From: Chara braunii
Taxonomy: Eukaryota; Streptophyta; Charophyceae; Charales; Characeae
Assembly (NCBI GenBank): GCA_003427395.1
Contig: BFEA01000018.1
Coordinates: 4,310,038 to 4,336,785 of the forward strand
Direction: 5' to 3'
DNA length: 26,748 nucleotides
Shown here in pieces: positions 16,560 to 26,335 of this stretch (position 1 is the first letter of the stretch; every line of letters begins with the position of its first letter). A program made the position numbers and the translations under genes. The notes below the pieces were generated by a model. The model ran no database searches and had not been told where the DNA came from. It saw only the letters and a list, made by a program, of their open reading frames with translations.

Positions 16560-17960
16560 CTTAGCTAACCTTTGACGTTCGTAGTGAGCATAGATCAGCG
16601 GTGCGGATGCTTTCAAATCTGCTCCTGAAATCCATCGAGTGTCGTCGGGATCGCATGCTTTGTACGTAACTTTATACTGTCAAGGCTTGTTGCCGTCCTT
16701 GCGATCCGTGATGACGCGGTCGACTTCCTGATGACCATCCATAGATGGAGGGTCTTGCGATCGTCGGCCCGAGAAGTCGTCGCTCTTAGCTGATGTGTAT
16801 GTCGCCAGCTTCGAGGCGTGAGGGACTGGATGGACCATCAAATGCGGAGGGATGTTGATCACAAATGAGGGGCCATCGGGCTCATCGCCCGCAGCTGATG
16901 TTAGGGGCCATGGTCCAAACCACTTGGGGAGCAGTTTGCACGAAACATCCTTTGCGAGTGTAAACTCTTCCGCGGAGACCCAAACCAGATCACTGGCACG
17001 GATGGGACATGGCACGTGACGCCTGTTGGCTTGCTGCTGCTTGCGGACTTGAGCCTTTTGCATGTTCGCGAGGGCTTGAGCCAGCAATTCCCTGTACTTC
17101 CGAACGGAAGTGGGAGAGAAAGCGGCGTCTACATCGGCTATTCGTGGAAGGAGAAGACCAGCGAAGATACGACCTTTTCGGCCACCCTAGTGCAACTCGA
17201 ATGGAGTCACGCTGATCGTCGGATGCAACGAAGTGTTGTAGGCGAACTCGATGTCGGGGAGGCAGTCAACCCAATCCTTCTGATTCGGACGGATGAGCGT
17301 ACCAAGCATCATTTGCGCGGTTTGATGTGCCCGCTCCGTTTGCCCGTCCATTTGCGAATGTCGAGCCGAACTTGGTTTCATCTTGGTGTCGGATTCCTGC
17401 ATGAGAGAAGTCCAGAATGCCAACATGACACGAGTATCGCGTCGCTAACGATGTCTTCCGGTACGTCGTGGTTGCAAATCCAGCCACTGTGCAAAAGGCG
17501 CGCAAGAGCCGTGACGTAGTACTTGCAAGGGAGAAACCGTGTATAGGATGTCGTCGTGCCCGAGGCGGTCGTGGGGACCGGTGACGTCCATGGCAATGGA
17601 GAGGCCACGTTCCCGTGGGATAGGCATTGGCCGCAACTCGCCATAGGGATTGCGGTTGCGGGGCTTGCTTCGTCGGCAAACTTCGCAAGAGTCGCAATAC
17701 CGAGTGACATCGGTAATGAGGTCGGGCCACCGGAATCGTTGCCGAAGTCGTGCAATAGTGTGATCGACTCCGAAATGGTCGGCGAGTCACGAGTCGTGGT
17801 ACTCACCGAGAAGGCGAGTTCGAAGACAACGGTCTCGTGGAACACACAATAAGTCCTTGCCTTGCGAGTGGAGAAGCAAGTACCCATCGGCGATGCGATA
17901 ATGGCTGGTCGGCGGATGATCCGAAGATAGTCGCGTAGCATGGCGAAATCAGGATCGGAC
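16560..17960 (-). pseudogene. Ty3/gypsy integrase with chromodomain (broken)
   Basis: Reading shifts among frames but the domains are clear and in order. The HHCC zinc finger ends CDSCEVCRRSK near 17670. The core has AMDVTGP with the first Asp near 17590, IVSD with the second Asp near 17450, and MDGQTERAHQ with the catalytic Glu near 17340. The frame 17426-17187 holds WVDCLPDIEFAYNTSLHPT, typical of this family. The C-terminal domain (DLVWVSAEEF, KWFGPWPL) occupies 17087-16800. The chromodomain starts EVDRVITDRKDG and, after an in-frame stop at 16680, continues QYKVTYKACDPDDTRWI to about 16600. An intact protein would insert element cDNA, with the chromodomain guiding site choice. This copy cannot. 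Confidence 0.85.
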
Positions 17961-17969
17961 TGGTAGCCC

Positions 17970-18095
17970 CGAATGAGGCAGCGACTGCTCCTAGATCGGG
18001 AGCCTCTGCGGCGTCTACCGGTCGCCTTGCCTATTTGAACTGAGGCAACGACTGCTCCAAGCCCTGAAGCCTCTGCGCTGCCCGCCTCTGAGCCT
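17970..18095. repeat. Imperfect 67-bp direct repeat at the gag-integrase junction
   Basis: GAGGCAGCGACTGCTCC near 17975 recurs as GAGGCAACGACTGCTCC near 18042, each followed after a short variable stretch by AGCCTCTGCG. The repeat sits exactly where protease, RT and RNase H are missing, so it may mark the deletion breakpoint. Confidence 0.6.
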
Positions 18096-18103
18096 ACTCC
18101 CTC

Positions 18104-19650
18104 CTAGAAATTGTCGTCTAACTCTATGGTGGAACCATCGTTATCGACGAACATAATTCGCCCCTTCGCCTTCCAGTTAGGAGGCAGTGCCTTCCTCCTC
18201 CCATCTGTAGTGGGTTGGTGCCCATGCTCGATCTTTGCCTCTAGATCAAGGGCCTTCTTGACTAGGGGAAGTTGTGTACAGTGATCATGGCCTCGCCTGC
18301 CAACTGATTCCTGAGTTATATGGGAAGACATCTCAGGTAAGTGGTGACCAAGACCTGGGGGTCATAACGGACTCCAGGAACATAGATCAGACGCTTGACT
18401 TTCTTGAGCTCAGGGTCAGGATCGCATCAGTGGCCTTTTGAGCCTCCTGTGGACCGTGTCACCTTTCCTCCACCAACTTGAGGAAGTCATCCAATTTCAG
18501 GTTGACTGCCCACGCAATAAAGTCATGACCATATCCCTGTAGTTGTACATACCCACTTAGCCACCTTGCTGCACTCCCTTCTAAGTAGGAGGCAGCCACA
18601 AGCATTTCCTCGTGAGCCAAGGTCAACTTGCACTTCACATAGACTGGCACTGACCTGAACCATTTGTCGAGGTCCTCACCACTCTTATCTCCTGAGAAGG
18701 GCTTAGGCGATGCAATGGAAGTCTTGGGAGCCCGCTGTCCTTGTCCTGGTGCCTGCACCACTCCAAGCTGTGGACCCTGGGGTGCAGGCGGCTGCACTAG
18801 CTGCTGTTGGGGCTGTGTACCCCGCGGCTGTGCTGGCTGCAAGACGGCGGGCTGCCCAGTTACGGCAGTCTGCAACGGAGGTTGGGAGAACATTGTCTGA
18901 ACAAGAACTTGTACACTAGGGACCTGCTGGTAACCCACCTGTCAAAGGCATACCTACTGGGGAAGCGGCCTGCACCGAAGCTGGAGAGACTGCAAAGGAG
19001 GAGGCTGTACCACGGGCCAGGCACTGAACCCTGATGGTGATGGTGCGGCCTGAACTCGCCCAACCAGCACGGCCAGGTTCTGTTGAATGTCCTGCAAGAG
19101 CGACGTGTGGTAGTCTTGCATCTCTACTACATCTAACAGGGTTGTCCTCACGGTCTTCACATCATCATCCATATGAGTCAGGTCCATCCCCTCTAACTCT
19201 CTAATGTCCGCTTGACTCCGCTGCATCCTAGACCTTCTGATCATCGTCTCCTTCTTTGCCTGTATCTCATCTAACGCCTTTCGTAGTTGTGCCTCATGAG
19301 CACTTCCTCTCTGTATGGCGACCTCCTCGGGAGTTGACACTAACGACTGGGTTGCCATAACGCCAGCGGACTGACTCACGGTCTGTGCGACCGTCGCCCC
19401 AACAGTTCCTGAACTGCTAGCCTGGGAACTTTGCAGCGCAGCAATTGCCATGGCTGCTGAAGTAGGCTGCCTCGCTTGCGAAAACTCTGCTTGCCTCTAC
19501 GTCCCTGGCCCTCCGCTGCTCCCGTTGTCTCTCCCTAAGCTGGCGGAACAGAAACCGGTCACCCTCTGGTCCTTACGCTAAGTGGACCAATGGGCGTCTT
19601 GACGAACGCAGGATCCTATCGTCCAGGTCAGGATTCTCCCTGTCGCTCAT
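18104..19650 (-). pseudogene. Ty3/gypsy gag (broken)
   Basis: An ATG at 19650 opens a basic, coiled-coil-prone N-terminal part (RQLRERQREQ near 19545) interrupted by a stop and a frameshift before 19450. The next frame (19451-18954) is Ser/Thr/Gln-rich and then helical (AQLRKALDEIQAKKE). After another break, 18938-18459 holds a Gln/Pro-rich linker and the retrotransposon gag core: PKPFSGDKSGEDLDKWF, then EEMLVAASYLEGSAARWLSG. A last piece (18331-18104) has LVKKALDLEAKIEHGH, which resembles the helical end of gag. I see no intact CCHC knuckle. Gag would form the virus-like particle that packages element RNA. Confidence 0.75.
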
Positions 19651-20888
19651 ACAGAACTGTGCAGTGTCTGCACTAGGACAGACTCAGCCTACCGCAGCAT
19701 AGTGCTCATACTGATTAATCAGTGGCAATGTCAGAGTATACACATTTGGGTCCAATAGGTAAGTCCAGATTCCTACCAACGAAACTACCTTACTTGACTA
19801 GTCCGCAAACAGAAAGCAAATGAGCAAAAACAAGAAGTTCTACCTATGCTTTCTGTCAAATGTTAATGGCTGTACATCTAACTAATCACAATAAAATTAG
19901 AATCGTTTTGAATGGCTGTTGGCAGAGTGGAATTGTTCTCAAACTTATCACCTCAAATCTACCCCTCCCTCATTTCTTCTTGATTGTCACTTGACGTCAA
20001 CGTCCCTGAGCAATCCAGTTAGCGTGCGTGTCTAAAGGTGTGCACACGGCCCACCCCTATGCCCCGAGTCAATGCTGAGCTGGCCAGCCCTACACCATGT
20101 TTACCGTCGCGTGCAGCGAGCCTTACACCGACCGATTGGCTGAATCAGATCAAGAGGCGTTTAAGGATGGCCCCCGAAGTCCTTAGAAATTATTTAACGT
20201 CGCAAACAGGACGACGATCACAACCAATGGAAGGTAACCCCGCCGGTATTTATCTATAGACGTTCGTCTCCCTTATAGGGCCGGCCTGCCCCTCATAACC
20301 CATCTACAGCGCAGCAGGCAGACAAAGGACAAAGCAGCAAAGCATGCGTGCTCTACGCCCAGTGGGTTGGCATGGTGACCGTGACCCAGTGCTTCGTCCA
20401 GGGCCCTTCAGATAGCTTCGCCCTCTCCTTCCAAATGCTCCACGTGAGCAATGCCGACTCTCAAGGTTGAGCGCACTCGACTCCTCACATGAGAGGACTC
20501 TCAAAAAAGAACACACATCCTTACGGTAAGACGTGTCAAAGAGCGTAGATAAGGTTAAGAGCAACATACCTCAAAATAGCTGCCCCCAACCACAGATATT
20601 CTCACCAGATGACCTGACGCTGATTGTGATGAACAATCATTGCTTCGGCACAACCAGCATTGCACCGCCATTCCACCTCAGCATCAACCGCACATCATAT
20701 AGTTCTCATCACACTGTGAAACACCCAAAATCACCTCGTAGCCTTCCTGGCGATACCCCTCTCCACCTGGGTCGCCTGCCTGCCTTCGCCCTCCTCACTA
20801 CACACTTCCTACGGCCGCTCACCCAGCAGACCGCATGCATGTACCGCATAGGCAGAAGACAAGCGCCAGATTAGCGCAACGTACCACA
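19651..20888 (-). other. Leader region between primer-binding site and gag
   Basis: About 1.24 kb without a recognisable coding domain on either strand. This is long for a gypsy leader, so later insertions are likely. On the plus strand TATTTATC near 20246 and CCTTATAGGG near 20271 resemble promoter elements but nothing downstream supports a gene. Confidence 0.4.
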
Positions 20889-20900
20889 GCTCTGATACCA
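20889..20900 (-). other. Primer-binding site complementary to initiator tRNA-Met
   Basis: The minus strand reads TGGTATCAGAGC, the primer-binding site common in plant LTR retrotransposons and complementary to the 3' end of initiator tRNA-Met. It is on the same strand as gag and integrase and upstream of them. It is separated by three bases from a position where the adjacent unit would end in CA, exactly the geometry expected at a 5' LTR border. Confidence 0.7.
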
Positions 20901-20903
20901 AAA

Positions 20904-21860
20904 TGCAAGGAAAATGAGTGACAGGGAATTCCAGAAACCAAGCAGCATCATACACATGAAACCAGATAGTCGTGACCTCGAACCAAAAGCAGAATTGCAA
21001 CACGAGTTCCACCAAATTAGAGCACAGCGAAAGCTCACAAGTGACAATGTTGGAATAGTCTCATCGCCATCAACAATGAACCAATGCCAATTCCCTATCT
21101 GGCGCTCAGCGCCGAGACTACGAATGGCAGATCCTATCTAGCCTATCTACAATGCCGCTGGTGACGTCAACAGCTCCCCGAAGTACGAGCAGATCTCGGC
21201 CAATGCCGTTCGCCTCAAGCACCCGGTATGTCTCACTCATCACAGGTACACCAGGGATAACAGGCTGATGACTCCCAAGAGCTCCCCACACATATGCCAC
21301 GTGCACCCAAGGACCACCATGTGCCCCATCCAGCACCTCGCAGGCCAGCTCGGCTATGGCTGCCTGCGTGTATCCTGCTCGCCCATGAGCGCGTGGGCGC
21401 TTGCCTGCCAATAGCGCAGCAGCGCTTGCGCAGCATGTAGCAAGCGGCCCAATGCCGAATGCGGAGGCAGGCACTTTCCTATATGGAAGTGGCCTGCCTG
21501 CTGCGTGCTGCCTGGCTGCGCTGGGCCCCTGCCCAGAAGCTTCTGGTAGGCCCCGAGTGGCTGAGCCCCGGTCCAAGGGAATCAGGCACAGGGCCTGGGG
21601 TGGTTACCCGTGTCTAACTGTGTGCAGCCTGTGTGTAGTCCATGCCCCGTGTCTAGCCCAGGGCCTGCCTCAGATACATTTGGAAAATCGCAGGCAGGGC
21701 CTGGGCTCTGGGCTCTCTCAACCAGCTGACGCTGCGCAACTGCCTGAATTTCCCAGTTGCGTGGAAACCCCAAAATAGGCCTCTCGTCCCCTGTCAGGCC
21801 TGCCTTCACTTAGGGCGGCCCATATTGCTGAAACCAGGACCCAGTAGGACAAGGCCTCGC
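20904..21860 (-). repeat. LTR-like unit B, putative 5' LTR
   Basis: Its left border (plus strand TGCAAGG, so the minus strand ends in CA) lies three bases from the primer-binding site. It is collinear over about 950 bp with unit A at 11452-12420. A TATA-like CATATAGG on the minus strand (near 21482) is placed where an LTR promoter would be, with about 575 nt of R-U5 and 375 nt of U3. The right border is not exact: similarity to unit A fades near 21860. Open frames inside it are fortuitous. A 41-nt stretch at 21244-21284 resembles large-subunit rRNA. Confidence 0.6.
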
Positions 21861-23512
21861 AAATGAGTAAGGGAACTGTGAATTCTGTGAAAGGCAGTAA
21901 ACGATTAGTAAATAACAAGCCGATTTCTAATTAAGGGAAATGAACATTCAAATAGAGGATGTAGGGAGAAGGTAGTACATACAAAGCAGAATTTCTCAGT
22001 AGAAGAGAAGAAAAAATTCTGAGAGACAAACAGCAGCAGGCGACTTTTAAAAATAAGCAGGCAAAGTCCTCCTAAAAAGAAAAAAAGAAAAAGTGCGAGC
22101 AAAACAGAGTAAGAGGCCATAGCTGTAGCGAATATATTAATACAGCAACAATTCAGTTGCTGAGCTTATGAAACATAAATGCGAAAGGGAAAGAAAAAAA
22201 AAAACAAAAACAAAAACAAAACGGACGCCTGGAAGAAGAAGAGCCATCGAAGCGAGCAAACCAAAGTCGCCAGGTAAAGAGAAAAGGGCATACTCACGGT
22301 CCGGGACTTTTCCAATGAATCTGGCGAGTATTACAACCGGATGCGCTCAGGAAAATACTACTGTGTGTACGCTCCACCTTAGCAATTGCCAATTCGTGTA
22401 TGGCCGTCAGCATCTGCTCTCTTTCTAATAGGGAGCCATAGCAGGACAGGGAACCGTAAATTAATGTTGGAAAATTACCGGACAATACAAATGCTCCTGA
22501 GGTGTTTTTGCGAGGAGTTTTCTACCACAGGCCCCCACCTTTGCTCGCTCACCATGACAAAAAGAACAAAACACAAAAAACAAAACAGAACAAAAAACGA
22601 GGGAATCACGTCACTCACAAATCGTCCTATCTTAGGAGCCCAAATTAAATCCCCCTGATTCTAAAAAATGCTCCTCTGTCCTCAACACCAATCAATCAAT
22701 CAACCAATTAATTAACGAATCCCTCCCTGGACCATGGCCAAGCTTGCACGAAGAACAAAGAAGGGAGGAACTTATCAGTCACTCAGAAATCCTCCTCTCT
22801 TCGATCCCTTCCATAGCCCCAACCAATCAAATCCTTTCACATTTGGATCCTCTGTTGTCCTTTCCAAAGCCCCAACCAATCAACGCCTTAACCACGGTTA
22901 AGTGCGCACTCAATCTTTATTTGGGCTATACACGACACACAGTTTTAGAAGCTCCTGGACGATGTCCCGAACGTCAGGAGCAATCTTCAACAACATCGTT
23001 ATCACAGTGTAACCTTCCTCCCCTCCCGTTCGTTTTCTCCTTTCTCTCATCTTTATACAATCACCCGCCTCTTCCTCCTCCTCCTCGACTTACGCTCCTA
23101 CTAAGCTTCTATCTCGACATCTTACTTTTACTCCACGTAAACCTCGCTCCCTTAACCATCCTACCTTCCTTCATTTCTGTTCCACGAATGAGGAACATTA
23201 CGTGACCGGAACGGAGTCCTAATAATTGCACAGAGTCCAGAAGATTTCAGAAAGAACAGAGACAAAATAGGTCCATCGCCGATAAATTATTGATTCAGGA
23301 TCGATGACAGCATCGACGAGCCAACCCCTTCGTCGTCACCAAGGGCAAGCAATTCGAATAGAGTATCTCATCACGACACATAATAACTCACAACGCAAAC
23401 AACTCACCTACCCACCTACCCGCCTACCCACCTACAAGCTACTGCTATATCCTGTAGTACCTGTACAAAACAATCACTTTATGCACAGCCTCCTTGTCTA
23501 TGTCTAGCATAA

Positions 23513-23515
<3 letters not shown>
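21861..23515. other. Intergenic, A-rich then CCAAT-rich, no gene recognised
   Basis: A-rich patches with A4-5C units lie at about 22190-22221 and 22557-22598. From 22680 to 22890 there are repeated CCAATCAA motifs (near 22688, 22822 and 22874), the last two inside a repeated CCCCAACCAATCAA. Pyrimidine-rich sequence follows to 23170, and short CCTAC repeats at 23407-23435. A 153-codon frame is open at 22744-23205 but begins at a TTG and follows the pyrimidine-rich composition, so I do not call it. Confidence 0.45.
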
Positions 23516-23575
<60 letters not shown>

Positions 23576-23603
23576 NCTCTCTCTCTCTCTCTCTCTCTCT
23601 CTC
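23516..23603. repeat. (CT)n microsatellite with one N
   Basis: About 88 nt of alternating C and T, with a single undetermined base at 23576. Confidence 0.95.
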
Positions 23604-23759
23604 ACTAGCGCGCCCTAGCAAACAAGAGCAGACAATGGCACAGTAAGCGAATGCACACGAATGCACCAACAACCCGACAAGAGTGAACACAAGCGCGAGC
23701 CTGACACAATAAATAAAATAAAGTACGGTAATCCAAGTAGTACCTTCTAGTCTAGATGC

Positions 23760-23971
23760 CTAGACTTCCTTCACCGTACTAGTTGCCAGCAGCCCCTTCT
23801 CCCTTTCGCCGCCTCCAAGCGCGGGAACGCAGCAGTACGTCGAGGTGTCTTTTGCATCCTCTTCTTCCCACTGTGGCATGACCATGCAGGAGAAGGTACA
23901 CTCGTCAGTGGCATCCACCTCGTGGGCTTTCTTCAAGGCTTTCCCTGGTTGAAATCCCAACCAGGTCACAA
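23760..23971 (-). other. Unassigned minus-strand ORF, possible 3' exon of the kinase locus
   Basis: Open for about 69 codons with no ATG, and not low-complexity: GFQPGKALKKAHEVDATDEC, then FSCMVMPQWEEEDAKD and a double Cys. An AG acceptor-like site (GTCGGTGTAG, minus strand) is at its 5' border near 23973. A donor-like ATAGGTATG lies near 24096 with a (CT)-rich tract between. Spliced from the tail frame upstream, however, this pair would enter a different frame that soon stops. It could be an exon or UTR of the kinase gene or part of an unknown gene. I recognise no domain. Confidence 0.2.
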
Positions 23972-23989
23972 GCTACACCGACATCAGCA

Positions 23990-24490
23990 CTAACAACTAC
24001 CACGCTCGGAAAGACCGGGACCCGAGGAGTAGAGAAACGAGAGAGAGAGAGAGAGAGAGCTCCCCATCGAATGGGCAAATAAAAATGACATCATACCTAT
24101 TATATACTTGAGCACATCCTCCTCTGTTACACAGCCCCAACTGGCGAACCATCCCCACAGCAGCAGTGATACAGCAAGCCACGGCAGCGCCGAGGGCTGC
24201 AACGGACTACTATCGCGGGATACCAGCGGGGTTAGCAGAGCGAGGAGAGTATCGTACGGTGGGTAAGCAACCGCTTGGGACGGAGAGCGGACCGGCGTTC
24301 CTACTGCAGCCGCATTGGGATAATGAAACGTAGAAGCTGGATATGGCGGTCGTCCTTCTCCAGGATGCATAGGTTTGTATTGATACCCCACCTCCGCCTC
24401 TCCTCCTTGTGGTGGAGGCCGATCATCGAGCAGGCGAGACGGAGGGTAATGCTCCTCCTCTTCCTGCCTGCGGCATGTGGTTTGCATGCC
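23990..24490 (-). other. Second-frame continuation 3' of the kinase (Pro/Tyr-rich tail?)
   Basis: Another frame opens in the last 70 codons or so of the kinase ORF and continues past the kinase stop at 24423 to 23990. It is acidic (REEVGM, QEEEEHYPP), then Pro/Tyr/Gly-rich (GYQYKPMHPGEGRPPYP, SPSQAVAYPPYDTLL), then hydrophobic. Such a tail looks like an intrinsically disordered protein C-terminus. It could be the true end of the kinase, reached by a one-base indel or an unrecognised intron, or a fortuitous frame. The last part crosses a (GA)n tract at 24039-24060 and is not credible as protein. Confidence 0.3.
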
Positions 24491-25679
24491 CACCTCCTCC
24501 CGCTCCCCCTCCTGATGGTCCTGCGTTTTGAGCGCCAGAACCTATCCTCTCCGGAAAAGCTTGACCGCTCCTTGACCCTTCTCTCTGCAGGGTCTCCGCC
24601 TCCTCGATATACCTTACCACGTCACCGATGTTCGGCCGATTTGCCGAATAAGGCTCGCAACACGTCATGGCGCAGTCGGCTAACTTCCACAGAGCGTCCA
24701 CCGAATACGCGCCTTCAGCGATCCTATGATCGAGCACACTGCGTATGTTCCCCTTCTTCATCTCCGCCCTCGCCCACTTCACAAGGTCGAATCGCCGCAT
24801 TCCTGTGATTATCTCCAACGGCTTTCTTCCCGTGATCAGTTCCAACATTACCACACCGAAGCTGTACACATCCGTCCTTTCCGTCAGCCGACGAGTTTGG
24901 AAGTACTCCGGGTCCAGGTAGCCTTGCGTTCCCTTGATATTCGTCGTCAAGTGAGTGTACTCCTCGTCATCGGGGAGAAGTTTCGACAACCCAAAGTCCG
25001 TCAGCTTCGCATGCATCTTCTGATCAATCAAGATGTTGGACGGCTTGATATCGCGATGAATGACGCCCGGCGTCACGTGGAGATGAAGGTAACTGAGCGC
25101 ACGTGCCACGTCGAGAGCTATCGAGATCCGGGTGAGCCACGGCAATCCCGATGGCGTAGCCTTGGAGCCGTACATATGATCGTTCAGAGTCCCATTCGAG
25201 ATGTACTCGTAAACCAAGGCGAGACACCCGGGGGCACTGCAATACCCTACCAAAGTGACAAGGTGCCGATGATGAAGACGGGGAAGAATCTCGATCTCCT
25301 TGACAAGCTCATTGATTCCCTGCCGCGAATCCACACCCAGCTTCTTGATGGCCACGGTCTGCTGAGTGTGCACTGACGTTCTAACGGTGCCCTTGTACAC
25401 CGTGCCAAACCCACCCCCTCCAATCCTCGTGGAAACGTCGAAATTGTTAGTAGCTCTCTTTATCTCCTCGGCCGAGTACTTCTTCACCTGAACACCCCCA
25501 GCCGTCGACTCCGGTATTTCCGGCTTCGGCATTTCCGGCTTCGGCATATCCGGCTTCGGCATTTCCGGCTTCGGCATTTCCGGCTTCGGAATATCATGAC
25601 CGGAATCCGGCGGCTTCATAGGATTCATGGAGCTGCTCTTCGACGGACCCAGCCGAATTGTCGGACAGCAGCAACCCAT
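24423..25679 (-). CDS. Receptor-like cytoplasmic Ser/Thr kinase, 418 aa
   Basis: A plant RLK/Pelle-type kinase without ectodomain or membrane span. I start it at the first ATG (25679), which gives MGCCC, a typical myristoylation plus palmitoylation signal of membrane-anchored RLCKs; the frame extends upstream but has no other ATG. Residues 31-55 are five PKPEM-type repeats. The kinase domain is about 80-362: Gly-loop IGGGGFGTVYKG (86-97), VAIK lysine 112, a helix-C Glu probably 128, HRDIKPSN (208-215), DFG (228-230), activation segment GTQGYLDPEY (250-259), DVYSFGVVMLELITG (270-284), and the closing ANRPNIGDVV. All catalytic residues are present and HRD has the Arg of RD kinases. The tail after 366 is Gly/Ser-rich. 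It should phosphorylate proteins at the inner plasma membrane; its substrate and partner receptor are not deducible. No frame breaks occur in the domain. Confidence 0.9.
   Translation of the reverse strand: MGCCCPTIRLGPSKSSSMNPMKPPDSGHDIPKPEMPKPEMPKPDMPKPEMPKPEIPESTAGGVQVKKYSAEEIKRATNNFDVSTRIGGGGFGTVYKGTVRTSVHTQQTVAIKKLGVDSRQGINELVKEIEILPRLHHRHLVTLVGYCSAPGCLALVYEYISNGTLNDHMYGSKATPSGLPWLTRISIALDVARALSYLHLHVTPGVIHRDIKPSNILIDQKMHAKLTDFGLSKLLPDDEEYTHLTTNIKGTQGYLDPEYFQTRRLTERTDVYSFGVVMLELITGRKPLEIITGMRRFDLVKWARAEMKKGNIRSVLDHRIAEGAYSVDALWKLADCAMTCCEPYSANRPNIGDVVRYIEEAETLQREGSRSGQAFPERIGSGAQNAGPSGGGAGGGGHANHMPQAGRGGALPSVSPAR
25515..25589 (-). repeat. 15-bp coding minisatellite (PKPEM repeat)
   Basis: Five units of 15 bp encode PKPEM, PKPEM, PKPDM, PKPEM, PKPEI between the acylated N-terminus and the kinase domain. 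The units are nearly identical in DNA, which suggests recent expansion or homogenisation. The length is a multiple of three, so unit gain or loss would keep the frame. The peptide is probably a flexible spacer holding the kinase off the membrane. Confidence 0.9.
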
Positions 25680-26335
25680 CGCTGACAAACCACGATCCGA
25701 TCTCCCGCCGTTGAGGGGGTCTTCCCCCCTCCGCCCCCCCAAAAAACTGGATATCTTCGCAGCGCACCCTTCAGCCGCTTAGCGGTGACCTTGTTTCCGC
25801 CTTCCCCTTCTCTCTACTGTTTGCAAACTGCTTTCCTCGACGAGCATCCCCGACTCGTCCTCCGCGTTCATGGCCTTTCTGTCTCGCCTTTCTTCGAGTC
25901 CTCCTCGTCGGCTCATTACCTTCCGAACAAGCAGGTTCAAGGAACTTTCTCACCAGCCACTCCCCCTCCTCCAGCCATTTCAACCCAACCAGCCTAACCT
26001 ACCTCGTCCCCACAACCCTCAAAAGCTCTGGTGCCACAAGAATAAGATCTTGATTGAAGATGCCATTCCCTCGACGCCTTGACGTCTTCTTCTTCAATAC
26101 AGCTATGGCCACCAGCCGCTAAGTAAGCCTTCTTAAGCCTCAAGCCTCTCTCCTCTCTCTCAAAGTCGTGTCCCCATTGACTCCATTACCTTGACAATTG
26201 ATCAGCGTGCGTCTACAAGCTGCCGCGCCTCTGCATACGAAAAAGGTAAACATGTGAAAAGTTGAGAACGCTCAACTTCAGATTTCAAGTCAATACTCAA
26301 ATGATGCAATCAGACGAAATTAAAACTAAGAAGAC
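25680..26335 (-). promoter_or_regulatory. 5' region of the kinase gene
   Basis: About 650 bp upstream of the kinase ATG on the minus strand. The first 400 bp are purine-rich on that strand, as expected for a 5' leader in a genome full of CT/GA tracts. I could not find a convincing TATA box or initiator. A seven-C run followed by six A at 25734-25746 lies 55-67 nt before the ATG. No upstream gene is recognised. Confidence 0.3.

Larger units (their letters stand above)
16460..21860 (-). mobile_element. Decayed Ty3/gypsy retrotransposon, minus strand
   Basis: Read on the minus strand the parts come in retrotransposon order: LTR-like unit (21860 to 20904), primer-binding site (20900-20889), leader, gag (about 19650 to 18104), integrase with HHCC finger, core and chromodomain (about 17960 to 16560), and a purine-rich tract (16472-16460). 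Protease, reverse transcriptase and RNase H are entirely absent: gag passes into the RNase H-integrase linker within about 150 nt. All coding parts carry stops or frameshifts, so the element is dead. Confidence 0.75.

Noticed and set aside
17266-17790. 174-codon minus-strand ORF
   Set aside because: A shifted-frame shadow of the integrase; the family motifs are in the other frames.
21118-21576. 152-codon minus-strand ORF (and overlapping 67-codon frame)
   Set aside because: Lies wholly within LTR-like unit B and matches no domain; GC-rich sequence keeps it open.
24726-25376. 216-codon plus-strand ORF
   Set aside because: Antisense shadow of the kinase domain.
25680-25742. Upstream in-frame extension of the kinase
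   Set aside because: It begins at TTG, not ATG, and the first ATG gives the MGCCC signal.
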